Assembly: GCA_027451285.1 (NCBI GenBank)
Contig: DAIDJP010000018.1
Coordinates: 44,259-108,258 of the forward strand
DNA: 64,000 nt
Direction: 5' to 3'
DNA from: Acidimicrobiaceae bacterium
GTDB lineage: Bacteria; Actinomycetota; Acidimicrobiia; Acidimicrobiales; RAAP-2
Shown one piece after another: positions 38,363 through 46,557 of this stretch (the stretch's first letter is position 1; every line of letters begins with the position of its first letter). The notes below the pieces were generated by a model. It saw only the letters and a program-made list of their open reading frames with translations. It was not told the origin of the DNA and ran no database searches. Position numbers and translations under genes: made by a program.

Positions 38363-39817
38363 CTATTCCGGGATCAGGTACCAAAGGGGACGAGCCTTGG
38401 CCTTGTAGAGGAACAACACGTGCAGCATGTACTTGATCCAGTGACCGGCGAGGCCGATCTCGCCGAAGGTGTCCTTGTTGGAGCGGCCCGAGCCCGGGAA
38501 GCGCTTGTAGTCGGGCACGACCGGGTACATCGTCATCGACGCCGCCGTCCCGCGGCGCAGTCCCGTGCCGGCCGAGGCGACGCAGGCCGCGCCCATGTCA
38601 GCCATTGACGCCGTGCGCGAGCTCGTCACGCCCTTGGTGATGCGATCGACGATGGTCAACGCCACGGTCTTTCCCATCACGCCCGAGGGCATGCCGGTGC
38701 GCGGGGGCGCTGGCGTGATGACGGTGCCGTTAGGGCTCTTGCGCGGCACCGAGATCTGGTGCGGCGGCGCGAAGGCGATGCCGACGCCGAAGACGTTCGG
38801 GTAGCGGCCGCTCTCATACGTCGAGGGCCAGTCCTCGGCGCTCCACTGCTCGTAGGGCTTGGCCTCGTAGTTGGCGTCGACCTTCATGAAGCCGCTGGGC
38901 AGGAACACCTGGTCGCTGATGTCGTTGCCCTCGCGGTCGAAGGCCGCAAGGTCCGCGCCGCGAAAGGGCGGCAACAGCATCGCGAAGTCGAAGTCGAGGG
39001 TGGACTTGGAGCCGTCGAGCTGCTCGTAGTAGATGACGCCCGGCTCGATCTTCTCCACGTGGGCCTGGGTGACGGCCTTGACCTCGCGCTCTCGAAAGAG
39101 AGACTCGGTCCAGAGCTTGCTCGTGGTCTCCTCGCCGCCCTGGTGAAAGACCATGCCGCCCACGCCGAAGTCGCCGAGCTCGTACTCGTTGGTCAGGTAA
39201 GTCACCTCGGCCTTGTCGCGCACGCCGGCGGTGCGCAACTCGTGCTCGACGTTGAAGGTGTACTCGAAGGCGGCGCCCTCGCAGGTGCACGTGCCGTGTC
39301 CCACGCCGATGACCAACTTCTGGCGCTCGCCCTTCTTCATCTTGTCGATCACCCGGGCCAGGTGCTCCGACGCCTGGACGGCGTGCTGGGGGGTGCACAC
39401 CGAGACCGTGTTGGCGTCGGGCCCCAGGCCCGGCGTGGCCGCGAAGTTGAGCTTCGGACCGGTCGCGTTGACGAGGTAGTCGTAGGTGATGTTCGCGACC
39501 TCGCCCTCGCGCGAGGGGTCGGTGTAGCGCACGGTGACGTAGGGCTTCTCGAGCTCCGCCGATCCCTCGGGGTGGAGCTCGGTCGCGAGCGCCTGATGAA
39601 AGACGATTCCCGTGCGCTTGTAGACGGGCGCGAGGGGAAAGACCACGTCCTCGGCCTTCATATTGCCCACGCCGACCCAGATGTTCGACGGTATCCAGTT
39701 CCACTTCGAGTTGGGCGAGACGACGAGGACCTCGTGGTCGGTGCCCAACTTGCGGCGCAGGTGCAGCGCCGCGGTGTGACCGGATATGCCGGCTCCCAGA
39801 ACCACTACTCGTGCCAT
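38363..39817 (-). CDS. sqr: sulfide:quinone oxidoreductase-like FAD flavoprotein
   Basis: 484 residues from an ATG with GGAGGTGAC upstream. The FAD motif GAGISG is at residues 8-13 and the sheet motif WNWIPSNIWVGVG at about 39-51. Redox Cys candidates are C141 (SVCTPQHA) and C177/C179 (HGTCTCEGAAFEY); another is in GAACVAS near the C-terminus. These resemble the cysteines that hold the sulfur chain in SQR and flavocytochrome c sulfide dehydrogenase. The C-terminal WIKYMLHVLFLYKAKA segment is a good membrane anchor. It likely oxidises sulfide to persulfide or polysulfide with electrons going to the quinone pool. First gene of the operon, 22 nt from the operator pair. Confidence 0.88.
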   Translation of the reverse strand: MARVVVLGAGISGHTAALHLRRKLGTDHEVLVVSPNSKWNWIPSNIWVGVGNMKAEDVVFPLAPVYKRTGIVFHQALATELHPEGSAELEKPYVTVRYTDPSREGEVANITYDYLVNATGPKLNFAATPGLGPDANTVSVCTPQHAVQASEHLARVIDKMKKGERQKLVIGVGHGTCTCEGAAFEYTFNVEHELRTAGVRDKAEVTYLTNEYELGDFGVGGMVFHQGGEETTSKLWTESLFREREVKAVTQAHVEKIEPGVIYYEQLDGSKSTLDFDFAMLLPPFRGADLAAFDREGNDISDQVFLPSGFMKVDANYEAKPYEQWSAEDWPSTYESGRYPNVFGVGIAFAPPHQISVPRKSPNGTVITPAPPRTGMPSGVMGKTVALTIVDRITKGVTSSRTASMADMGAACVASAGTGLRRGTAASMTMYPVVPDYKRFPGSGRSNKDTFGEIGLAGHWIKYMLHVLFLYKAKARPLWYLIPE

Positions 39818-39838
39818 GTCACCTCCAGGGTGGTCGCT

Positions 39839-39890
39839 TACACCCCCTGGGGGTATAACCGCGTTACGACACTATACCCCCTGGGGTATT
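39839..39890 (-). promoter_or_regulatory. tandem CsoR/CstR-type operators in the sqr promoter
   Basis: Two GC-centred palindromes with TA edges. TACACCCCC-T-GGGGGTATA lies at 39839-39857 (one mismatch) and ATACCCC-CT-GGGGTAT within 39873-39890 (perfect 7-bp arms). Centres are about 33 bp apart, near three helical turns. Their form agrees with operators of CsoR/CstR repressors, and the operon encodes one. Binding is inferred; they sit where the sqr promoter should be. Confidence 0.75.
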
Positions 39891-40081
39891 ACCACGCAAC
39901 CACTCCCGTGGGTGCCTGGCCACATCGTAGGTCCGCGCGGCGCGACGGGACGGCTGGTGGCTCACCCCCATTAACCAGGGATGACAGCACGCAGAAGGGC
40001 CGCCGCGTCCGTCTCGACGCGCGCGGGCCCTCGCCTCGAGTCAAGTAGTGACCTTGGTCCCTCCGCCGACCGCCGGCGACC

Positions 40082-41542
40082 CTAGGGGTTCACGAGGAAG
40101 TTGGTGAACTGCCAGGGGTCCTCGACGTCGTAGGTTCGACCGCTGAAACGGTCGAACCAGTCGGTGTGGCTCGAGACCGGGTCCCAGTCGATCGGGCCCG
40201 ACCACGTCGTGCCCACGTAGGGCTCGGCCACGGCGAGCACGTCACGCCACGGCAGCTCGTCGGGAACGCGCACGCCCTCGTGGGGACGGCGCAGCATCCA
40301 GTCGATAGCACCCAGGATCGAGGCGGCGACCTGGATCGTCGTCGCGTTCTGGTGCGGAGCCACCGCGCGGGCCTCCTCGATCGAGGTCTGCATCCCGGTC
40401 CACCACGCACCGTAGGGGTGACCCATCAGCAAGACGCCGAGCTCGTCACGCCCGCTCACGATCTCGTCGTTCATGATGCGCTGGTTGAACGGGTAGGCGT
40501 AGTCGTGTCCCTCGACCTCGATGAAGCTGGCCCAGGCGAGATCCGTCGGGCAGTACGCGTAGTGCACAGTGGGGCGATAGACCGCCTCGGCGCCCTCCCA
40601 GACGGTCAGGTGGTCACAGATCGTGAAGGCCTCGCCGTGGCGGATCACCATGCCCACGATCGGCCCCGACGGGGTGACCGAGCGCACGAGGGTCTTGTGG
40701 GCCATCTGGGCGAAGCAGATCTGATTGAGGGGACCCTCTCCCTCATGGGTCAGTCCCAGGCTCGGCAGGCGCTTCTCGTGGGTGCCCCAGCCCACCTCGG
40801 CCGGAGCCACGCCCTCTTCGTAGAAGCCGTCCACGCTCCAGGTGTTGACGAACTCGCCCACCTCCTTGGGGCGGTTCGCGATCTGCGTGTCGCGCTCGGC
40901 GACGTGGATGGCCTTCACCTCGAGCAGCATCGCGACCTCGTTGTAGCGCTCGTCGGCCAGGGCCGCAGCGAGGGCCTCGTGGCGCTCGGGTAGGAACCCG
41001 TCGGCGACCACCCGCTCGGCGATCTCGACGAGCGCCTTCTTCACGTAGTGGCTCACGAGTCCCGGGTTGGCGCCGTGCTCGACGACGGCCGAGGGGCCGT
41101 CGTTCGATCCCCAGCTCGCGATCTGGCGGCGCATGGCCATGTGGCGCCAGTAGAGGGTGCGCTCCTGGGGCGTCGTCTCCGCCGGGTTCTCGTAGGGGTC
41201 CCACAGCTCGACGCTCGTGTTGAGATAGCGCACGTCATTGTCCCGGCACCACTCGAGCAGGTCGTCGAGCCCGATGTTCCAGGCCAGATCCACCAGCACG
41301 TCGCCGCGCCCGAGGTGAGAGCCGAGGACCTCAGTGAGGTTCTCGCGCGTGATCTCCACCTGTTTGTACTGAACCCCCCGCTCGATCGACGATGCGATCC
41401 GGTCGCGGTTGTCGCGGCTCTCGAGGACGGTCACGCGGTCCGGCTTCAGAGAGAAATGATCGATCATCAGCGGAATCAGACACTGGGCCACCGACCCGCA
41501 TCCCAACACGACGACTCGACCCGGCAACTGGGGTTCACTCAA
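40082..41542 (-). CDS. hss: homospermidine synthase (saccharopine dehydrogenase-like)
   Basis: 486 residues; the best start is a TTG (MSEPQLPGRV) with AGAGG six nt upstream. A Rossmann segment RVVVLGCGSVAQCLIPLM starts the protein; ESRDNRDRIA and NPGLVSHYVKKALVE are family signatures. Homospermidine synthase makes homospermidine from putrescine/spermidine with NAD. Related carboxynorspermidine synthases are shorter, and the length here fits Hss. Nothing in the neighbourhood makes putrescine, although a second LysA-like PLP decarboxylase lies 17 kb away. It directly follows the mft SDR gene on the same strand. Confidence 0.85.
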   Translation of the reverse strand: MSEPQLPGRVVVLGCGSVAQCLIPLMIDHFSLKPDRVTVLESRDNRDRIASSIERGVQYKQVEITRENLTEVLGSHLGRGDVLVDLAWNIGLDDLLEWCRDNDVRYLNTSVELWDPYENPAETTPQERTLYWRHMAMRRQIASWGSNDGPSAVVEHGANPGLVSHYVKKALVEIAERVVADGFLPERHEALAAALADERYNEVAMLLEVKAIHVAERDTQIANRPKEVGEFVNTWSVDGFYEEGVAPAEVGWGTHEKRLPSLGLTHEGEGPLNQICFAQMAHKTLVRSVTPSGPIVGMVIRHGEAFTICDHLTVWEGAEAVYRPTVHYAYCPTDLAWASFIEVEGHDYAYPFNQRIMNDEIVSGRDELGVLLMGHPYGAWWTGMQTSIEEARAVAPHQNATTIQVAASILGAIDWMLRRPHEGVRVPDELPWRDVLAVAEPYVGTTWSGPIDWDPVSSHTDWFDRFSGRTYDVEDPWQFTNFLVNP

Positions 41543-41601
41543 TTAGGACCTCTTCTCACTCGCTCATTCGGAGCGAGCAACCTTACACCGTCTCGCCGGG
41601 C

Positions 41602-42387
41602 CTAGGCGACGCTCATGCCCCCGTCGACCGCGAGGTCGGCCCCGGTCACCGCCGAGGACGCCGGCGAGCAGAGCCACGCGACCAGCGCGGCGACCTCGGC
41701 CGGCTCGATGAGTCGACCGATGGGCTGCTGGGCGGCGAAGGACTCGCCGCTGTCCAGTCCGTACACGGCGGCCGAGGCTTCGAGGATCAACGTGCGCGTC
41801 GAGCCCGGGCTGACGGCGTTGGCCGTGACGCCGTGCTCGGCCAGGTCCATCGCGACCGAGCGCACCAGACCTAGAACCGCGTGCTTGGCCGCGGCGTAGG
41901 CGGCGAGGTGGCGAAGGCCGAGTGATCCCGCGCTCGAGGCGATCGCGACGATGCGCGAGTTCGCGGACGGTCCGTTGGCGATCAGGGCCGGTGCCGCGGC
42001 GCTGATGAGGCGCCGCGTGCCCAGCACGTTGACCGACCACACCGCGTCGATGGCGGCGTCACTCGCCTCCCAGAGCGGTCCACCCGCGGCGACGACCCCG
42101 GCGGCGGCCACCACCGCGTCGAGCCGGCCGAAGTGGCGCGTCGCCGTCTCGACCGCGAGGGCCATGTCCTCGGCGCTGCGCACGTCGCCCACCAGCCCGA
42201 GCGCCCGATCCCCGTGGCGAGCGACGACCGCCTCCAGGTCGGCCGGCGTGGCCAGCGCGTAGGGCACGTCGGGGATGTCACGGCAGCGATCCACCGCCAC
42301 CACGCGATAGCCGTCGCCCACCAGCGCGTCCACGCAGGCCGCGCCGATGCCGCGCGCGGCGCCCGTGACGATCACGACGCGGTTCAC
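41602..42387 (-). CDS. mycofactocin-coupled SDR-family oxidoreductase
   Basis: 261 residues from a GTG overlapping the mftD stop (GTGA). NAD motif VTGAARGIGAACVDAL; catalytic Ser at IASSAGS, then YAAAK with the Tyr-Lys pair (about residues 153-157). The insert VDRCRDIPDVPYALATPADL near residue 32 is typical of the SDR subfamily that holds its NAD tightly and hands electrons to mycofactocin. It occupies the place where mftE often lies. The substrate alcohol or carbonyl is unknown. Confidence 0.88.
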   Translation of the reverse strand: MNRVVIVTGAARGIGAACVDALVGDGYRVVAVDRCRDIPDVPYALATPADLEAVVARHGDRALGLVGDVRSAEDMALAVETATRHFGRLDAVVAAAGVVAAGGPLWEASDAAIDAVWSVNVLGTRRLISAAAPALIANGPSANSRIVAIASSAGSLGLRHLAAYAAAKHAVLGLVRSVAMDLAEHGVTANAVSPGSTRTLILEASAAVYGLDSGESFAAQQPIGRLIEPAEVAALVAWLCSPASSAVTGADLAVDGGMSVA

Positions 42388-43556
42388 GCGCCGAGGGTCC
42401 TGAAGAAGTCCGGCGGCGCCACGACGTCCTCGCGGGTCAGCTCGCTGGTCGAGGACCGGCCCAACGCCAGGAGCGTCGAGTCGATGCCACCACGCAGCAC
42501 GTCGAGCACGTTCTCGACCCCGGCCTGGCCGTTGACCGCGAGCCCCCAGAGATAGGCACGGCCGATCATCACCGCGCGAGCGCCCAGGGCGAGCGCCTTG
42601 ACCACGTCGCTGCCGCGACGCACGCCACCGTCGAGCAGGACTTCGATGTCAGCGCCCACCGCGTCGGCGATGGCCGGCAGCACGCGGATCGTTGCCGGCG
42701 TGCCGTCGAGGTTGTTGCCGCCGTGATTCGAGACCGACAGGGCGCTCGCGCCCAGATCCACCACCCGCTTGGCGTCGTCGACGCGGCTCACCCCCTTGAC
42801 CATGAAGGGGCCGTCCCACTGGGCGCGCAGCCAGGCCACGTCCTCCCAACTCGGAGGGGGCGTCTGCATCCACTCGTAGTAGGCGCCAAAGAAGGTGGGA
42901 GCGGCCTCGCCGGGGGCGGCCATGTTGGGCGTCGTGAGATCGGGCAGGTGGCCGCTGCGCACGAAGGACCAGAGCCAGGACGGACGCGACAGTGCCTGGG
43001 GGGCGAGCTTGAGGGCGTTCTTCAGAGTGATCTCCTCGGGGATCCACGGACTGCCCCAGTCGCGCCCGTGGGAGAAGGACCAGTCGAGGGTCACGATGAT
43101 TCCGAGCGCGCCGGCCGCGGCCGCGCGTTCGAGGCGCTGGAGCATCACGTCGCGGCCCCCGCTCCAGTACATCTGGAAGTACACGCGCGCGTCGGTGGCC
43201 GCGACCTCCTCGATGGACTTGCTCGCAAAGGAGGACAGGCCCATGGCGACGCCGCGGCTTGCCGCCGCACGTGCGACCGCCACTTCGCCGGCGGGGTGCA
43301 CGGCCTGCACGCCCGTGGGTGAGAGCAGCACCGGCATCGAAAGACTCTGGCCGAGCACGATCGTCGTGAGATCACGCGTAGCGTGGTGTCCCGCGACGTG
43401 GGGCGCGAATCCGAGCTCGTCGAAGGATTCGACGTTGTCGCGACTGGTCAGCCCCTTCTCCGAGCCGGCCACCAGGGCGCCGTAGACCGAGGCGGGCAGA
43501 CGTCGGCGCGCGCGGCGCTGCGCCACCGCAACGGTCTCGAACCACGTGCCGGCCAC
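42384..43556 (-). CDS. mftD: mycofactocin system FMN oxidase MftD
   Basis: 390 residues of the alpha-hydroxy acid oxidase (LldD-like) FMN fold, the catalytic His in VSNHGGNNLDGTPATI (about residue 275). MftD converts the cyclised Val-Tyr core (AHDP) to pre-mycofactocin. The sequence keeps the FMN-binding LLSPTGVQAVHPAGE and the GGRDVM segments. It is separated from mftC by 40 nt and joined to the SDR by a GTGA overlap. Assignment as MftD rather than lactate dehydrogenase rests on the adjacent mftABC. Confidence 0.93.
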   Translation of the reverse strand: MAGTWFETVAVAQRRARRRLPASVYGALVAGSEKGLTSRDNVESFDELGFAPHVAGHHATRDLTTIVLGQSLSMPVLLSPTGVQAVHPAGEVAVARAAASRGVAMGLSSFASKSIEEVAATDARVYFQMYWSGGRDVMLQRLERAAAAGALGIIVTLDWSFSHGRDWGSPWIPEEITLKNALKLAPQALSRPSWLWSFVRSGHLPDLTTPNMAAPGEAAPTFFGAYYEWMQTPPPSWEDVAWLRAQWDGPFMVKGVSRVDDAKRVVDLGASALSVSNHGGNNLDGTPATIRVLPAIADAVGADIEVLLDGGVRRGSDVVKALALGARAVMIGRAYLWGLAVNGQAGVENVLDVLRGGIDSTLLALGRSSTSELTREDVVAPPDFFRTLGA

Positions 43557-43596
43557 GTCCCCCCTTTCGTGCCGAGACTAGTTGAGGCCGCCGCGA

Positions 43597-44709
43597 TCAG
43601 CGGCGCGAGGACAGCGACAGTGGCACGCGTCGCGAGTGATCGGGTGTGGGCGCGGGACGCTCGCGCGCGCTTCTCAGTGCATCCTCGCCGTGGCCGAAGA
43701 CGCACTCGGGATCGGGATCACTGAGTTCGAGACCGGTGAAGAACTTGGCCGCCATGCACCCGCCCCGACAGGCGTCGAAGGAGCCGCACGACGTGCAGGC
43801 CCCGGCGCTACCCAGCTCGCGCAGGGAGCGAAACAGCTCGCTCTCGCGCCACACCGACGCGAAGCCCGCGTCGCGCACGTTGCCCGCGCGGAACTGGTCG
43901 TGGATGACGAAGGGACACGCGTAGACGTCGCCCACCGGATCGATCAGACAGACCACGCGCCCGGCGCCGCACAGGTTGAGTCCCTCGAGCGGGTCCCCGA
44001 GGGCCGAGAGGTGAAAGAACGAGTCGCCGGTCAGCACGTGCGGGCGCGCGCGCAGCCAGTGGTAGAGGTCGCGGTTCTGGGCGGCGCGTGGACGCAGCTC
44101 GTCCCACACGTCGGCCCCGCGTCCCGAGGGGCGTAGTCGCGTGAGCCGCAGCTGGGCGCCGTAGTGCGCGGCCAGCGCCTCGTAGTCGTTGAGCTGGTCG
44201 ACGTTGTGGCGCGTCATCACGACCGAGATCTTGAAGGGTCCAAAGCCCGCGTCCTTCAGGTTGTCCATCGCGCGCCGCGCCCGCGCGTAGCTGCCGGCGC
44301 CGCGGATGGCGTCATTAGTCGCGGCGTCGATGCCGTCCAGCGAGATCTGGACGTCGAGATAGTCCGTCGCGGCGAGGCGTCGGGCCGCGGCCGCGTCGAG
44401 GCGCGTGCCGTTGGTCGAGAACTTGACGCCGACGTTGCGCGCCACGGCGTGCTCGACGATGGTAAAGAAGTCCTCGCGCATCATCGGCTCACCGCCGCCT
44501 ACGTTGATGTAGAAGATCTGCATCGCGGCGATCTCGTCGACCAGCGCGAGCGCCTCGGCGGTGTCGAGCTCGCGCGGGTCTCGCCGGCCCGACGACGACA
44601 GGCAGTGCGTGCACGCGAGGTTGCACGCGTAGGTCAACTCCCAGGTGAGACAGATCGGGGCACCGAGTCCCCGCTCGAAGCGCGTGCGCAGCGACGACTC
44701 AGCGCCCAT
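43597..44709 (-). CDS. mftC: mycofactocin radical SAM maturase MftC
   Basis: 370 residues. The radical SAM cluster motif C29-x3-C33-x2-C36 is in TYACNLACTHC; GGGEPMMRED follows as the SAM GGE motif. A C-terminal SPASM-like domain has CGAGRVVCLIDPVGDVYACP and ACTSCGSFDACRGGC. MftC decarboxylates and cross-links the C-terminal Val-Tyr of MftA. It overlaps mftB by 11 nt, consistent with coupled production of the maturase and its peptide chaperone. Confidence 0.97.
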   Translation of the reverse strand: MGAESSLRTRFERGLGAPICLTWELTYACNLACTHCLSSSGRRDPRELDTAEALALVDEIAAMQIFYINVGGGEPMMREDFFTIVEHAVARNVGVKFSTNGTRLDAAAARRLAATDYLDVQISLDGIDAATNDAIRGAGSYARARRAMDNLKDAGFGPFKISVVMTRHNVDQLNDYEALAAHYGAQLRLTRLRPSGRGADVWDELRPRAAQNRDLYHWLRARPHVLTGDSFFHLSALGDPLEGLNLCGAGRVVCLIDPVGDVYACPFVIHDQFRAGNVRDAGFASVWRESELFRSLRELGSAGACTSCGSFDACRGGCMAAKFFTGLELSDPDPECVFGHGEDALRSARERPAPTPDHSRRVPLSLSSRR

Positions 44710-44974
44710 CGAGCACCCCCGAGTCGATGAGATCGCGCAGCGCCCTCTGGTAACGGGGTCGCGCGGCCTCTTCGATCACGTCGTCGATCGCCGCGAGAGC
44801 GTTGTCGTAGCCGTCCAGGCGGCGCACCAGGTCGACGAGTGTGGGCGACTTGAGAAAGACCAGTCGGCGCGTGTCGTGATGGTAGACCAGGGCGCCGAAG
44901 GACTCCTCGCGTAGCGACACCCGGTCGCTGAGGGCCCACGCGCGCGACAGGTCGGCCCCGGCGAGGAGGGTCAC
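44699..44974 (-). CDS. mftB: mycofactocin peptide chaperone MftB
   Basis: 91 residues from the GTG at 44974, four nt after the mftA stop; the longer open frame reads through mftA out of frame and is not used. A RiPP-recognition (PqqD-like) fold is expected: RAWALSDRVSLREESFGALV, YHHDTRRLVFLKS and the last helix YQRALRDLIDSGVLDG match MftB features. It binds the MftA precursor and presents it to MftC. Overlap with mftC is 11 nt. Confidence 0.94.
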   Translation of the reverse strand: MTLLAGADLSRAWALSDRVSLREESFGALVYHHDTRRLVFLKSPTLVDLVRRLDGYDNALAAIDDVIEEAARPRYQRALRDLIDSGVLDGR

Positions 44975-44978
44975 GGGT

Positions 44979-45080
44979 CTAGTAGACGCCGCAGAGCCCG
45001 TCGATGGACACCTCTTCGACGAGCAGTTCCTCGACGTCGTCGTGGGCCTCGTCCTCTTGCAGCAAAGTCTCGTTCGACAC
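44979..45080 (-). CDS. mftA: mycofactocin precursor peptide MftA
   Basis: A 33-residue peptide from a GTG with AGGAGG five nt upstream. The leader is acidic (EDEAHDDVEELLVEE) and the core ends IDGLCGVY. The C-terminal Val-Tyr is the substrate that MftC and MftE/MftD turn into the redox cofactor; canonical precursors end IDGMCGVY, so Leu replaces Met here. It lies directly ahead of mftB and is too short for usual gene callers. Divergent mftF starts 69 nt away. Confidence 0.97.
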   Translation of the reverse strand: MSNETLLQEDEAHDDVEELLVEEVSIDGLCGVY

Positions 45081-45149
45081 GTCGCCTCCTCGGCTCCATT
45101 CTGCCCGATGGCGAGGTCGCGCCGCCGATCGACGTGGCAAACTTCGCCC

Positions 45150-46556
45150 ATGGCCGACGCCCCCGTTCCCGCCGCGGCACCCGTCGAGGTCGGAACCGCG
45201 GTCGTGCTCGCCGACGGCGTGCGCGTCTACGACCGGCGATACCTCGCCGGCGGAGCCCCCTGGCGCCTGCTGCGGGTCGCCGACGCAGCCGGCGAGGTCA
45301 TCGAGCGCTGGAGAAGCGGCGGCGTCGTGGGCCCCGGCGAGACGGTGCTCGCGCGGACCCTCATCGATCAGGGCCTGCTCGAGGCGCGCTACCGGCGCTC
45401 CGACGTCACGGATCAGGTCGACGTGGTCATCGCGGCGCGCGACGAGGAGCGCCTCGGCGAACTCCTCGCGCGACTGACGGGCCTCGCGGTCACCGTGGTC
45501 GATGACGCGTCGCGAGACGCGTCGCGCGTTGAAGCCATCGCGCGCGCGGCCGGCGCGCGACTCGTACGGCTCGAGCAGAACGTGGGCCCCGGGGGCGCAC
45601 GAAATCGCGGTCTGACGGCGACGACCCGTCCCCTGGTCTGGTTCCTCGACGCCGACGTCGACGTTGACGACCCGCTCGGCGTGCTCGAACGACTCGCGAG
45701 CCACTTCGTCGATCCCCGGGTGGGCGCGGTCGCTCCGCGCGTCGTCGGGGTCCCGGGACCGAGCCGACGCGAGCGCTTCGAGCGTGTCGCCAGTCCCCTC
45801 GACCTCGGACGACACTCGGGGCTCGTGCGACCCGGGGCGCCGATCTCCTACGTGCCGTCAGCCTGTCTGCTCGCGCGCCGCGAGGCCCTGGGCGAGGGGT
45901 TCGACGAGTCACTGCGCGTCGGCGAAGACGTCGACCTGGTGTGGCGCCTCGACGCAGCTGGCTGGCTGGTGCGCTACGACGCGCGCCTCAGCGTGGCGCA
46001 TCGCGCCCGCGAGACCTGGCGCGACTGGTTCGCCCAGCGCGTGGCCTACGGAGCATCCGCCGGCCCGCTCGCCGCACGCCACGGTCGTCACCTCGCGCCG
46101 CTGCGCGCCGACGTCGGGGCCCTCGCCGCGTGGGGGCTCCTGCTCGCCGGTCGGCCGGTGGCGAGTCTGGCCGCCGCGGCTCGCGTGCGCGACGACGTCG
46201 CCGCGCGACTCGACGGCGAGCGCGTGGTGGCCACCCTGCTCACCGCGAGGGCGTTGTCGAGCGGGCTCGCGGCCAGTTCGCGCGCGCTCGCGCGCAGTTA
46301 CGCCCCGCTGCTCGTCGTGGGAGTCCTCGTGCGGCCCACGCGCCGGCGCACGCTGGGCCTGCTCGCCCTTGGCTACTGGTGGCGCTGGCGGGGACTTCGC
46401 CCTCGGCCCAGTGACGTCCTGATCGGCGCGGCCGACGACGCGGCCTACGCGTTCGGCCTCTGGCGCGGCGCCTGGCGCGAGCGCTCGACCAGGACCCTCA
46501 CGCCCGTGGTGCGCGGACTCGATCGCCTGGTCGCCGAGCGACTCGCGCGGCCCTGA
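45150..46556 (+). CDS. mftF: mycofactocin system glycosyltransferase MftF
   Basis: 468 residues from the ATG at 45150. After an N-terminal MftF-specific region (LADGVRVYDRRYLAGGAPWRL) comes a GT-A family 2 domain: VVIAARDEERL, LVWFLDADVDVDD as the DxD motif, and AGWLVRYDARLSVAHRA. The C-terminal part has hydrophobic segments (RSYAPLLVVGVLV). It adds a glucan chain to mycofactocin. It is divergent from mftA and convergent with the alcohol dehydrogenase gene. Confidence 0.93.
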   Translation: MADAPVPAAAPVEVGTAVVLADGVRVYDRRYLAGGAPWRLLRVADAAGEVIERWRSGGVVGPGETVLARTLIDQGLLEARYRRSDVTDQVDVVIAARDEERLGELLARLTGLAVTVVDDASRDASRVEAIARAAGARLVRLEQNVGPGGARNRGLTATTRPLVWFLDADVDVDDPLGVLERLASHFVDPRVGAVAPRVVGVPGPSRRERFERVASPLDLGRHSGLVRPGAPISYVPSACLLARREALGEGFDESLRVGEDVDLVWRLDAAGWLVRYDARLSVAHRARETWRDWFAQRVAYGASAGPLAARHGRHLAPLRADVGALAAWGLLLAGRPVASLAAAARVRDDVAARLDGERVVATLLTARALSSGLAASSRALARSYAPLLVVGVLVRPTRRRTLGLLALGYWWRWRGLRPRPSDVLIGAADDAAYAFGLWRGAWRERSTRTLTPVVRGLDRLVAERLARP

Positions 46557-46557
46557 G

